29,563 bases of DNA from JBLHHI01 sp047614125 (GCA_047614125.1 JBLHHI010000031.1:1-29563), one strand, 5' to 3'; numbered from the stretch's first letter, positions 9,601 through 18,211 are shown. Notes: generated from the sequence alone by a model not told the origin. Made by a program: numbers and translations.

Positions 9601-12600
9601 GTTCCGGCAACCTTGTCGGTGCCAGTGTTGGATATTTCATAATCGACGGTGGCCTCTTCATTGGTTCCATTGGGAACACTGGTAGCATCCAATAAATTAA
9701 GCTGATAAACCGATTTCAAAATCGAATCGATGATTAAATCTGTACTGGTGGCTACACTAATATTACAGGTTGTATTGTTTGCGTAACAGATGGCGGGTTG
9801 AAGCACAATAGCCTGACCCAGTATTTGCGTATATCCACACGGAATTTCATGTGGAACTACGAAGGTGTTGATTTCAAAATAGGTTGAATCTCCAGGCACA
9901 AGATCTATTGGAATTGACCATTCTGCCATGTACTGCCCGTTGGTGGTTATGGTGGCCTTTGAGGTTGGACCATTCACAATGCTTTTTTGATAGCTCGTAT
10001 CAACATAGATTCCGGGTGGAAGAAGAAGTTGAATCTTGTCGGTGGTTCCAGTCGTGTCTGGACCTAAGTTGATGAATTTAATTTTAGCAAATCCGTCATA
10101 ATTGCAGATATCCAACTTGCCAAACTGAAGAGATAAACTGGAGAAATAGGGTTGTTTTACTCCGGTTATTTTGATAGGTTCGCCAATGGCGAAGCTGGAA
10201 ATCACGGATTTACCGCAGTTTAAAGCTCCACTTGGCCTTCCTAAGAAGTAGCTGCCACTCACAAAGTTGCAGTTCGTTTTCATCTTAAAACGCAAAACAA
10301 CGCTGCTTACATCTGATGATGAGAAACCGGCTAAGCCTTTTTGAGAAAGGTAATTGCTCGCGGAAGCCAAATTAAAACGATATCGATTATTGCCTAAGCT
10401 GGTTGGCACCGACATTAGAAATGAATCGTTATTTGGCATTATTACCCAAGCAGAATCTCCAACTTCCATGCCCTGTCGGATGATTAAATCAAATCCTAAA
10501 TTAAAAATTCGAGCCTCTCCTTCATTGGCAATTTTAACATCGTACCGATACCAATCACAAAGACGAACCGAAGCGTATTGACTCGTAAACGTAGCCTGTG
10601 CACGTGTGTTTACCGGTGTGAAGTGAAGCATAATTCGAGTTGGTACACACGGGTAATCAGCAAGAGAATCTGGGTAGCCATCACAATTGTATCCAGCCAC
10701 CAACTGAAAGCTGTCGCGCTCGCACTTGGTAAATATTGCGCGTACCCTGTAATCGTAAAGAAGGGTGGGGGGAAGGTTTCCAAGCTTAAAAATTCCATTA
10801 ATCGGCTTAATTACCTGACCATTAGATAATTTAACAAGTTCGAGGAGCTTAACATTTCCATTCTGCGTGTTCGAAATCCACAAATTGTTGGCCAATGATG
10901 AATTGGAAGAATTACTCAAACGAACGTCCCATTCTACGGTATCGGATATTGAGTTAACATCGCTTTGTTTACTCGTGAGTTCTAATAAGGGCTTTTCAAA
11001 GTTTATGATATCAAATTGGGTAAGCGCTTGAATGGTATCATTACCCGATCCAAGTTGGTTTTGCTTTTCCATTACAAAATCGTAATGCACGTTGGAGGGT
11101 CCCTGTGGGGCCTTGCAATTGGATCGAAGCTTGTAATACATCACTCCTAAAAACCCATCATCACTTGCTATCATTGGGCTGGTGCCGCTATTGTGCAATG
11201 GAAGCAAATCGTAAGTAATGGTGTCTTTTGATGAGCTTGCCGTGGGCGTTAATTTGCTGAAGTATTGGTAAGTACTTTTGCCCGTTCCGCTGGTTCGATA
11301 ATGATAAAGGCGAGCATCGATCACATCAAAACCTTCTGGAGGCATAATAATTGCCTTTGAGATTTTAGCCCAATTTCGATATTCATACGGAAAGATGTTG
11401 TTGCCTGCATAATTAGAGCAACAGTTTCCAACACTCAAATAATAATTCTGTGAAACTTCAAATTCTGTGCAAGAATTGGAAGTGTAATATCCTCTGCCGT
11501 AATTGGTGAAGTAATGTGAGATAAGCACCACCTTAGCTCCAAAGGTGTCGCATTGATATTTTTGCGAACCACTTGGGTTGGAAACACTGCTTAAGAACAT
11601 CTCGTTTTGAAACAAGGTTTCAGCAGCTAATCCACCAGGATTGTAATCAAAAGTATATTTAACTTCCAACTCAACGCTGTCTTTTGTACCATATAGAAAC
11701 CCACTATACAATGGACAAGATGCGCTAATTAATGCGGAAACACCAACATCAAAGGTAAATGTGCGACTTAAGCCGCTGGTGTTAAAGTAACTGGATATGT
11801 TGTTGCAATCGTACAACAAGGTGCCGGATCGATAAATCTTCATTCGAACATCGGCCACCCGAAGGTATTTACCGTTCGATATGGTAGAGGTTGCTTTTAA
11901 ATAGCGCCAAGAAGTGATGGAACCCACGCGTTTAATATTTCCTCTAAAGGTAGCGAGCAAGGTGTCTCCAAACATAACTCGCTCAGTTTTAACCTTGTCC
12001 ATGTCTAAACTGCCTGATGCATCGGGCAAACCATCGTTGTCGTTATCCGGTTGTCCAAACGTAGTTCGCTTCGCTTCAAATTCTGTGAACTTGAAACCCG
12101 TATTACAGCTAGAACAGTGAATTCTAATCTTGTCGGAATGACAATAGACCAGCATCTTACACGCATTTTTACATGTTTTATCGGCCGAGTAATAGAGATT
12201 TAATCCATACGTAAAATCCCCATGGTTTGAGCTGGATGCACAATTCCCTGTGACCTTTATTTTCAATTCTGCACGAAGCAAAGCAATGGAAGGGACTCCT
12301 TTAAAAATCGCAAAAATGGTGTCGTTGCTTTTAGTCAGCGTATTGGGTTGCCAAGTACCACCATTGTCGTGCTCAATTTGAAAATCGGTCTTACTTAATG
12401 AGTGTGTTAAACCGGCAGGAATAATGAATTCGAACGTGGTCTCGGCATTGCTTGTTGGAGGCAAAAAGCTGGCCGAGTTAAACGAATATGTGAATTGAAT
12501 TTTTTGTTTATCAATTACATCCGTTGGCGAAAATTCATTAAGGCTCACGCTGTGTACATTTCCGTACGATCCAAAGGTTTCGGGCTGCGTAATGATCGAA

Positions 12601-13895
12601 CCGCATTGATTTTTGTAAGTGGCGTCGTATTTCCAACGATGGGCGTAATACCCCATTCCACAAACCTGCTGACAACATGTACTGCTGTTCCACCGAATGG
12701 TTATTACCTGGTTTGGTGGAATGTCGAACAACAGACACTCTAAGGCTGCAATCGGATTTGACCCGAGGCACGCATAATTTCCAGTAGAAGCATTTTGCCA
12801 TGTTTTACTTGGCGATATGGATTTAAACCCATTTCCGGTTCCATATTGGATTTGCAAGGACGAAAGTTCGATTTGCGAAAGTTCATAAATATAGATGCCT
12901 GTGGAAACTCCTTGTAAAATTTTAACCTTAGTATTTCTTGAGGTATCATTTCCGGTGTTGGTAATGGTTAAGCTTTGCGGATATTTGTACGAGCTATCGC
13001 TGCAAATACCTGTTCCGGAGGTAGTTGTAAATGTCAAATTCGGTGAAATTGGATTGATCGTAACATTTGCCGAACTGTAAGCCGTATTGCAAGTGCTTCC
13101 ATCACAGCCCCAATACAATTGATATTGCGATTTCAAATTGGAACAATCCACCACCTTAATGGTATCATAAACAACGATGGATTCGCTGTTGTTTAAAAAA
13201 CTATCGGAATTACCCACAGAAGTAAAATCTGCTTTGCTAAATACGTGCGTACTTTTTGCGCCAACGGTTGTTATTTGTCCCCCAGAAGTTCCTAACAACT
13301 TCAACCCAGCCTCATTTACTTGCTCAAAGGTAAAGCCAGAAAGCTTTCCAGATCCACCATTTGATAAGGTAATGGCTCGAACGAAACTCGCATTCAGGTT
13401 GATGGTTGCTAATTGATTGGTTATGGAGGTTACACGCAGTGTTGGCTGGACGATTGTAAATGGTAGGGTAACTTTCGAATTGGATCCTCCGGAATAGGTA
13501 ACGACCACTTTGGCCGAAGGAACACCACCGGAAGAAAGGTAGCTGGCCATTTGACAGTTGGCAAATGCTTTAACATAAAAGGTTGAAGATTTTGCCAAAC
13601 CCAAGTTGGGAAGATTAAACACCGGGCGCTGTAAGTTGGAAATGTTGTTCTCTGTTACCCCAGTTCCGCTCACCGAACCCGCTTCATATTTCATTCCGGT
13701 GGGGAAAATTACTTCTGCCGTTATGGACGAAACCGTTGAGGTGGTAATGTTTCGAACATCTATTTCGAGCGACTCTGCTTCAGAACAAAGATGGAACTTT
13801 GCTGGATTGGCAGTAGTGATGTTCACTTTATTTTGACCAAACAAGGCTGATGTTGCAATTATACTCAATAACACAAGCCGAAGCCTCAGACCCAA
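6678..13895 (-). CDS. Giant multidomain secreted protein with DUF11-like and PKD-like repeats and T9SS type B sorting domain
   Basis: 2405 residues. The N-terminus (GLRLRLVLLSIIATSALFGQ) is a good signal peptide ending near residue 21. The first two thirds are DUF11-like and Ig-like beta modules, the kind that form stalks. They carry two likely calcium-binding motifs: DNDNDGLPD (about residue 618) and DSNGNSVFDPGE (about residue 1443). Two 'Y-x-WSP' Ig modules follow (about 1530-1670), then eight PKD-like repeats of about 81 residues (about 1670-2320), and a type B sorting domain in the last 85 residues (PSAFSPNNDLIND, NRWGEKIYD, LSGTINLLK). No catalytic domain is visible. The only start giving a complete signal peptide is TTG at 13895; upstream in-frame codons offer no ATG or GTG, and the internal GTG at 13874 would leave a short signal. 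The TTG also lies in a -7-like TTAATTTG (13893-13900), so the start is not settled. Probable role: surface adhesin or stalk. Confidence 0.9.
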   Translation of the reverse strand: MGLRLRLVLLSIIATSALFGQNKVNITTANPAKFHLCSEAESLEIDVRNITTSTVSSITAEVIFPTGMKYEAGSVSGTGVTENNISNLQRPVFNLPNLGLAKSSTFYVKAFANCQMASYLSSGGVPSAKVVVTYSGGSNSKVTLPFTIVQPTLRVTSITNQLATINLNASFVRAITLSNGGSGKLSGFTFEQVNEAGLKLLGTSGGQITTVGAKSTHVFSKADFTSVGNSDSFLNNSESIVVYDTIKVVDCSNLKSQYQLYWGCDGSTCNTAYSSANVTINPISPNLTFTTTSGTGICSDSSYKYPQSLTITNTGNDTSRNTKVKILQGVSTGIYIYELSQIELSSLQIQYGTGNGFKSISPSKTWQNASTGNYACLGSNPIAALECLLFDIPPNQVITIRWNSSTCCQQVCGMGYYAHRWKYDATYKNQCGSIITQPETFGSYGNVHSVSLNEFSPTDVIDKQKIQFTYSFNSASFLPPTSNAETTFEFIIPAGLTHSLSKTDFQIEHDNGGTWQPNTLTKSNDTIFAIFKGVPSIALLRAELKIKVTGNCASSSNHGDFTYGLNLYYSADKTCKNACKMLVYCHSDKIRIHCSSCNTGFKFTEFEAKRTTFGQPDNDNDGLPDASGSLDMDKVKTERVMFGDTLLATFRGNIKRVGSITSWRYLKATSTISNGKYLRVADVRMKIYRSGTLLYDCNNISSYFNTSGLSRTFTFDVGVSALISASCPLYSGFLYGTKDSVELEVKYTFDYNPGGLAAETLFQNEMFLSSVSNPSGSQKYQCDTFGAKVVLISHYFTNYGRGYYTSNSCTEFEVSQNYYLSVGNCCSNYAGNNIFPYEYRNWAKISKAIIMPPEGFDVIDARLYHYRTSGTGKSTYQYFSKLTPTASSSKDTITYDLLPLHNSGTSPMIASDDGFLGVMYYKLRSNCKAPQGPSNVHYDFVMEKQNQLGSGNDTIQALTQFDIINFEKPLLELTSKQSDVNSISDTVEWDVRLSNSSNSSLANNLWISNTQNGNVKLLELVKLSNGQVIKPINGIFKLGNLPPTLLYDYRVRAIFTKCERDSFQLVAGYNCDGYPDSLADYPCVPTRIMLHFTPVNTRAQATFTSQYASVRLCDWYRYDVKIANEGEARIFNLGFDLIIRQGMEVGDSAWVIMPNNDSFLMSVPTSLGNNRYRFNLASASNYLSQKGLAGFSSSDVSSVVLRFKMKTNCNFVSGSYFLGRPSGALNCGKSVISSFAIGEPIKITGVKQPYFSSLSLQFGKLDICNYDGFAKIKFINLGPDTTGTTDKIQLLLPPGIYVDTSYQKSIVNGPTSKATITTNGQYMAEWSIPIDLVPGDSTYFEINTFVVPHEIPCGYTQILGQAIVLQPAICYANNTTCNISVATSTDLIIDSILKSVYQLNLLDATSVPNGTNEEATVDYEISNTGTDKVAGTLLKVKFVIDSNGNSVFDPGEKVIYVDTVLQSLYTNTKVKRSVSFVLTPDESCKLLIALDSTNCLCDVTTISVPPIRILNAGRDTTLCSNISVRIGTIGQNGSSYLWSPSKGISSTTSAFTSFKYTNLGKKDSTYALVLTTDKGSCSSKDTTFVTLYSAMQMELKDDIELCKGDSVIIGEVVINGKGFKSYSWSPAYGLSNANSVKAWAKPDTSITYKITVVDQIGCRLEDSSRIHVRLKPSAQFVAKDTCEESLFLFRDATVIGGAGLDSVHWTFGNLGTSTNRLAGIFIDSAQQIQTRYFVVDSNGCYDEVTKGVTAFPLPKTSFVVRDDCEQDTFLITDVSSIKSGTYSNKWVIETDTFYTTNVVHQFLNKGRYPIQLTTTSNLGCVNSWRDTITIHEKPSATITAQDVCLNQQSTIAFNRTSSDTLAQYTWELSDGTGSSQQSFSHLFADTGQYQLSLFLETGFGCRDTFEENTRVHPNPTSSFAATSVCLGDTTELVSSSNISSGSLSRYFWEVESGFVESGTDKKHLFTNYGPKQIRLAVESNVGCIDTSTKVANVYYVPVPNISIAGNCENELISFDNTSANLDSISATTWTLSSGTTYKSNTFTERFKAGSYDVKLALTSNRGCTSDSLFIFTIDPKPVADFSFEYPCLDNLVSYTDQSSTTLGSIVLNEWDNGLGASKSGLSFTEQYASLGTYSVIERVKNSFGCKDTMVKDVVVDNLVQPDFTFNDACINDTVYLSNTSAGLAPGTTSVFELGDGNIASNQNNVAHVYAASGGYQVRLALEYGQDCKYEVKHQVQVYPLPKVGFNLDPPTADILNSDITVLDQSQGAVSYRYIISDGNEFTTPGFVYHFSDSGDYTITQILTSSFGCIDSISKTLHINYMVNVLMPSAFSPNNDLINDVFAPGGVGMTQYRMEIFNRWGEKIYDAENGSWNGENAMVGIYVYVVRLVDYNGRVHHLSGTINLLK
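6940..8882 (-). repeat. Eight tandem PKD-like repeats with paired cysteines inside the giant protein
   Basis: Protein-level repeat of about 81 residues. Units begin with patterns such as SAQFVAKDTCEE, KTSFVVRDDCEQ, SATITAQDVCLN, TSSFAATSVCLG, VPNISIAGNCEN, VADFSFEYPCLD, QPDFTFNDACIN and KVGFNLDPPTAD. Each ends with a strand-turn motif of the type 'T-S-x-x-GC-x-D'. Seven units have one early and one late cysteine, consistent with one disulfide per repeat; the eighth has lost the early cysteine. The units differ a lot in sequence, so they are old duplications rather than recent DNA repeats. Confidence 0.8.
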
Positions 13896-14088
13896 ATTAA
13901 TTGGTAAGTGACTTATTCCTAAGGATATGTGTTTAAAAAAAATGATAATATCTACTACTAGCTGAAGCCACCGAAGGTACGTATTACCTACAGAAATAGC
14001 AATGTTTGAATTTTGTTTTGTGGAAGGTGTTTTAAAGTGATATAATTTATGAATATATATTGCACAGAACGGGGTACGGGAATGAATA

Positions 14089-14096
14089 AATCTTTG
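14089..14096 (+). promoter_or_regulatory. Possible -7 element for the relA/spoT gene
   Basis: AATCTTTG matches the Bacteroidota -7 consensus TAnnTTTG at seven of eight positions and lies 21 nt before the ATG. The only TTG upstream (14060-14062) is 26 nt away, longer than usual, so the -33 element is unclear. The rest of the 222-base divergent region 13896-14117 shows no gene, and I found no convincing promoter for the giant gene on the other strand. Confidence 0.3.
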
Positions 14097-14117
14097 CGCT
14101 TATTGTATTTTTGAAGT

Positions 14118-16316
14118 ATGCAAAAAATTGATCTTGAAGAAGAAAAGAAGCAGATAATAAACCGATATCGGCAATTGCTTCGTGTTTCTCAAGATACGAG
14201 GGAGGACGGTGATGGTAAAATCATTCGCAAAGCCTTCGACATGGCCGTAAGCGCTCACAAAGAAATGCGACGAAAATCGGGCGAGCCATACATCTACCAC
14301 CCCATTGCAGTGGCTCGGATTGCGGCCGAAGAAATTGGTCTAGGAACCACTTCTATTGTTTGTGCTCTCTTGCACGATGTGGTTGAAGACACCGAAATTA
14401 CGCTCGAAATCATCGAGAAAGAGTTTGGTAAAAAGGTGGCCAACATCATTGATGGTTTAACAAAAATATCGGGATTTGACGGGCAATCTAACTCACCGCA
14501 AGCGGAGAACTTCCGACGAATGTTGCTAACACTTTCGGATGATGTTCGGGTTATTCTAATTAAGCTGTGCGATCGCTTACACAACATGCGAACCTTAGAT
14601 CATATGTCGGTGAAAGGTCAACTGAAAATAGCTTCTGAAACTTCGTACTTATACGCGCCCTTGGCGCATCGTTTAGGTTTATATCCAGTGAAAACGGAGC
14701 TGGAAGACCTGTCATTAAAATATACCGAACCACAGATTTATAACACCATTAAGAAAAAGTTAAAAGCCACTAAAGAGCAACGAGACCGTTACATCCGATC
14801 TTTCATCAAGCCCATTCGGTTGGAGTTGGATAACTTGGGTTTAGACTTTACTATTAAAGGACGACCCAAGTCAATTTCATCCATTTTACACAAAATGCGC
14901 AAGCAATCGGTCGACTTTGAACAAGTCTATGATTTGTTTGCGATTCGAATCATTGTAAGCTCTAAAAATCACAGCGAGAAAGCGGATTGTTGGAATGTTT
15001 ATTCCATCATTACCAGTATTTTTAGACCGAATCCTGATCGTTTACGCGATTGGATATCCAACCCTAAAAGCAATGGTTATGAATCTTTGCATACAACGGT
15101 TATGGGGCCAAAAGGGAAGTGGGTTGAAGTACAAATTAGAAGCGGTAGGATGGATGAGATTGCAGAAATGGGATATGCGGCGCATTGGAAATACAAAGAA
15201 GACAGCACGAAAGTGCAGAGTGGCTTGGATGGTTGGTTGACCAAGGTTCGGGAAATATTAGAAAATCCACAAGAAAATGCCATTGACTTCTTAGATGATT
15301 TTAAATTAAATCTCTTCAGTGAGGAAATCTTTGTTTTTACTCCCAAAGGCGATGTTACAAAGCTTCCATTTAAGGCTACTGCTTTAGACTTTGCTTTTGA
15401 AATTCACACAGAAGTGGGTTCGAAATGCATTGGCGCAAAGGTCAACAGCAAGCTGGTTCCGCTGAGTCACACGCTTAAAAATGGAGATCAGATTGAGGTG
15501 TTAACTTCGGCCAAGCAAAAACCAAATAAGGGTTGGTTAGACTTTGTGGTTACCGGCAAGGCAAAAACAAAGATCAACCACGTTTTAAAAGAAGAGCGTA
15601 GAAAAAAAGCGATGGATGGCAAGGAGATTCTTGCTCGTAAATTTAGAAATCAGAAGCTTCCTTTAAACACCGAAAACATGCGAATATTATGCCTGTATTT
15701 TGGGGTTCAAAGTGAGGCAGATTTTTACATTCTAGCTTCTGCAGATAAGTTACCAACCTCCGATTTTAGCTTCCGGCAAATTGTTAACAATCACAAAGAA
15801 CAAAAGGATCCTAAAAAAGGAGAGAAACCTGTTTTTCACGAAACCAAAAAAAATGGGGATTTGATCATCGGGGATAACGCTGATTTAAAACTGGATTATT
15901 CGTTTGCTAAATGCTGTTCGCCCATACCCGGCGACGAGGTAATGGGCTTTGTTTCGGTGGGCGAAGGAATTAAAGTACATCGAACAAACTGTCCCAACGC
16001 CATACGATTAATGTCGAATTTTGGTTATCGAATTATCAACGCACATTGGGCCGGTTTTCCAATGGAGAATTCTTCCTTTAGCGCGGGCCTCGAAATAACC
16101 GGTATTGACAGCGTAGGGCTGGTGAGCAAAATAACGGATATTATATCTAAGGAGCTTAAAATCAACATGAACTCTGTATCATTTTCGGCAACCGATGGCA
16201 CCTTTATTGGAAATGTGGTTTTAAATGTGGATGGTAAAAACCACCTTTCTAAGCTCATCGATAAGATTAAAGGAATCGATCCGTACCTCAATGTTATTCG
16301 CACAGATGTGAACTAA
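14118..16316 (+). CDS. Bifunctional (p)ppGpp synthetase / hydrolase, RelA/SpoT family
   Basis: 732 residues, the normal full length for a long RSH enzyme. It makes ppGpp/pppGpp from GTP or GDP plus ATP, and hydrolyses them. The N-terminal HD hydrolase domain is intact: H61, H86-D87, E90-D91 and D152 in CDRLHNM. The synthetase domain follows, with RLRD at 308-311 where bifunctional enzymes usually have RFKD, then SNGYESLHT and GYAAHWKYKE. The TGS domain (about 398-460, FVFTPKGDVTKLPFKATALD), a zinc-finger-like or RIS region with KCCSPIPGDEVMGF, and a C-terminal ACT domain complete the layout. The basic RxRD motif and intact HD residues argue that both activities are present. Start ATG at 14118. 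The next gene, fur-like, begins 54 bases downstream and has its own promoter. Symbol left open because one bifunctional enzyme in Bacteroidota may be called rel, relA or spoT. Confidence 0.97.
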   Translation: MQKIDLEEEKKQIINRYRQLLRVSQDTREDGDGKIIRKAFDMAVSAHKEMRRKSGEPYIYHPIAVARIAAEEIGLGTTSIVCALLHDVVEDTEITLEIIEKEFGKKVANIIDGLTKISGFDGQSNSPQAENFRRMLLTLSDDVRVILIKLCDRLHNMRTLDHMSVKGQLKIASETSYLYAPLAHRLGLYPVKTELEDLSLKYTEPQIYNTIKKKLKATKEQRDRYIRSFIKPIRLELDNLGLDFTIKGRPKSISSILHKMRKQSVDFEQVYDLFAIRIIVSSKNHSEKADCWNVYSIITSIFRPNPDRLRDWISNPKSNGYESLHTTVMGPKGKWVEVQIRSGRMDEIAEMGYAAHWKYKEDSTKVQSGLDGWLTKVREILENPQENAIDFLDDFKLNLFSEEIFVFTPKGDVTKLPFKATALDFAFEIHTEVGSKCIGAKVNSKLVPLSHTLKNGDQIEVLTSAKQKPNKGWLDFVVTGKAKTKINHVLKEERRKKAMDGKEILARKFRNQKLPLNTENMRILCLYFGVQSEADFYILASADKLPTSDFSFRQIVNNHKEQKDPKKGEKPVFHETKKNGDLIIGDNADLKLDYSFAKCCSPIPGDEVMGFVSVGEGIKVHRTNCPNAIRLMSNFGYRIINAHWAGFPMENSSFSAGLEITGIDSVGLVSKITDIISKELKINMNSVSFSATDGTFIGNVVLNVDGKNHLSKLIDKIKGIDPYLNVIRTDVN

Positions 16317-16325
16317 AAGTTCACC

Positions 16326-16353
16326 TTGGCATACACAGAATTAACTAACTTTG
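16326..16353 (+). promoter_or_regulatory. Bacteroidota-type promoter of the Fur-family gene
   Basis: TTG (16326-16328), a 17-nt spacer and TAACTTTG (16346-16353) match the primary sigma factor consensus of Bacteroidota (TTTG, 17-23 nt, TAnnTTTG) with a perfect -7. Transcription would begin near 16359, about 12 nt before ATG 16371. This promoter fixes the start of the regulator gene, because a TTG start at 16326 would place the promoter inside the coding region. Confidence 0.75.
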
Positions 16354-16370
16354 CCCATTATATAGCGCGC

Positions 16371-16871
16371 ATGAGCAATCACGTTTCGAACATACGAGAA
16401 GAGGTTAAAGGAATCTTTACCGCCTACCTTGAAAAAAAAGGCCAGCGGAAAACACCGGAACGATACGCCATCTTGGATGAAATCTACAGCAAAAAACATC
16501 ATTTTGACGTTGATACTCTGTACATTCAGATGAAGAATAGAAACTACCAAGTGAGTCGTGCAACGGTATACAATACGCTTGATTTATTGTTGGAATGCAG
16601 GTTGGTGGTGAAACATCAATTTGGTCAAAACATGGCTCAGTTTGAACAAGCCTATGGCTATCGCCAACACGATCATATGATTTGTAATGTATGTGGCAAG
16701 GTTTCCGAATTTTGTGACCCACGCATCCAAAATACATCCACCACGATGGGAGAGCTGCTCAATTTTAACGTTACACAACATGCACTCAGCCTTTATGGCA
16801 GCCCGAAGTTGGATGACGACGGCTTGTGTATGAATTGCCACAATCAAGTTTCATTCGATCCTAACGAATAG
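16371..16871 (+). CDS. fur: Fur-family metal-responsive transcriptional regulator
   Basis: 166 residues from ATG 16371. The frame stays open upstream to a TTG at 16326, but the 15 extra codons cover the promoter and are not Fur-like. The winged helix is residues 20-85, with recognition helix SRATVYNTLDLL (62-73). Metal ligands are visible: H43-H44, the H100-D101-H102 cluster, H137, and two structural zinc pairs C105/C108 and C153/C156. This places it in the Fur/PerR/Zur family; which metal or signal it senses cannot be decided, though Fur is the best guess. The next gene, purA, starts 38 bases on with no promoter of its own visible, so fur, purA and the transporter gene are likely one transcript. 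The nearby VIT1-type iron/manganese transporter fits a role in metal homeostasis. The protein may control its own operon; I see no clear Fur box. Confidence 0.9.
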   Translation: MSNHVSNIREEVKGIFTAYLEKKGQRKTPERYAILDEIYSKKHHFDVDTLYIQMKNRNYQVSRATVYNTLDLLLECRLVVKHQFGQNMAQFEQAYGYRQHDHMICNVCGKVSEFCDPRIQNTSTTMGELLNFNVTQHALSLYGSPKLDDDGLCMNCHNQVSFDPNE

Positions 16872-16909
16872 AAGAACCCATTTAAATCAAATAACAAAGA
16901 AAGAACTCA

Positions 16910-18211
16910 ATGCAACAAGAACAAGGATATGTGGATGTAGTTTTAGGCTTGCAATGGGGAGACGAAGGAAAGGGTAAAATAGCCGACTTTCTAACGCCTT
17001 CATACGATGTTGTTGCCCGATTTCAGGGAGGCCCAAACGCCGGTCATAGTTTGGAAATGAATGGAAAAAAACATGTTTTGAATACCATTCCGAGTGGAAT
17101 CTTTCATTCCAACATCATTAACCTCATTGGCAATGGAGTGGTAATTGATCCGGTGCGATTAATGGAAGAAATAAAAAGAACGGAAGAAGCCGGTGCCAAG
17201 GTGAAAGAAAACCTTTTTATTTCTCGAAAGGCCAATCTTATACTTCCAACGCACAAGCTGCTTGATGCCGCATCAGAAAGTCACAAAGGCGAACAAAAAA
17301 TAGGTTCTACCCTTCGTGGAATTGGCCCAACGTATCGCGATAAATACGGACGTAACGGTTTGAGAATAGGAGATATAACAACACCCGATTTTAAGAAAAA
17401 GTACCAGGCTACGGTTGAACGTCATCTGGCCCTTATGGACTATTACAAGTTTACCGACTTTGATTTGGAGGCGATGGAGAAGGAATTCTTTGCGGCTAAT
17501 GAAGCACTTTGTGCCTATACCTTCGTTGACAGTGAGTACTTTGTAAATGATCTTATTAATCAGGGTAAAAAAGTTTTGGCCGAAGGTGCTCAAGGTTCGA
17601 TGCTCGACATCGATTTTGGGTCGTATCCGTATGTTACCTCATCCAATACAATTTCGGGTGGAGTTTGTGTGGGTTTGGGAATTTCTCCACGAAAAATTCG
17701 GAAAGTAATGGGCATTTTTAAAGCCTATTGTACTCGGGTTGGAAGCGGTCCGTTCCCTACTGAGTTGCACGGTGCAATTGGAGAAGAATTGCGCAAAAAA
17801 GGCCACGAGTTTGGTGCTACAACGGGCAGACCGCGTAGATGCGGTTGGCTCGACTTAGTGGCTTTGAAATATGCCGTAATGTTGAGTGGCGTGAATGAAC
17901 TCATAATGATGAAATCTGACATTCTAAGTGAATTCGAAAATGTGATGGTTGGAACGGGCTACAATCGAAATGGTATGGCCTATGATACCATTCCATTTGA
18001 TTTTGTGGATGGTGATATGACACCGGTTTTAACAGCCCGACCGGGTTGGACCGAAGACTTAACGGCCATGAGATCAGAAGATGAGTTTCCACAAAACTTT
18101 AAGAATTACATTTCTTGGTTAGAAAGTGAACTGGAAACACCTATACCCATTATTTCCATAGGTCCAGATCGGGTTCAAACCGTTCAACGTGGCGAAAAAT
18201 TAAGCGTTTAA
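16910..18211 (+). CDS. purA: Adenylosuccinate synthase
   Basis: 433 residues, the normal length. The enzyme joins IMP and aspartate using GTP to give adenylosuccinate, the first committed step to AMP. The signature WGDEGKGK is at 16-23 (catalytic D18) and GGPNAGHS at 40-47 (catalytic H46). GSTLRGIGPTYRDKYGRNG (IMP site), EGAQGSMLDIDFGSYPYVT and TTGRPRRCGWLD also match the family well. Start ATG at 16910, 38 bases after fur, with no promoter evident in between. The downstream transporter gene begins after a 4-base gap. In other bacteria PurA is inhibited by ppGpp, which makes its place beside relA/spoT meaningful. Confidence 0.98.
   Translation: MQQEQGYVDVVLGLQWGDEGKGKIADFLTPSYDVVARFQGGPNAGHSLEMNGKKHVLNTIPSGIFHSNIINLIGNGVVIDPVRLMEEIKRTEEAGAKVKENLFISRKANLILPTHKLLDAASESHKGEQKIGSTLRGIGPTYRDKYGRNGLRIGDITTPDFKKKYQATVERHLALMDYYKFTDFDLEAMEKEFFAANEALCAYTFVDSEYFVNDLINQGKKVLAEGAQGSMLDIDFGSYPYVTSSNTISGGVCVGLGISPRKIRKVMGIFKAYCTRVGSGPFPTELHGAIGEELRKKGHEFGATTGRPRRCGWLDLVALKYAVMLSGVNELIMMKSDILSEFENVMVGTGYNRNGMAYDTIPFDFVDGDMTPVLTARPGWTEDLTAMRSEDEFPQNFKNYISWLESELETPIPIISIGPDRVQTVQRGEKLSV

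Noticed and set aside
6708..13836. Many plus-strand open frames of 60-109 codons opposite the giant gene
   Set aside because: They lie wholly within a strongly supported coding region, have no recognisable domains, and look like antisense shadows of the repeat-rich gene.
14106..14113. TATTTTTG as the relA/spoT -7 element
   Set aside because: A perfect match, but it would start transcription at or after the ATG and has no -33 at a proper distance; the element at 14089-14096 is more consistent.
16317..16370. Fur box in the fur upstream region
   Set aside because: I saw no convincing inverted hexamer pattern; the region is explained by the promoter alone.
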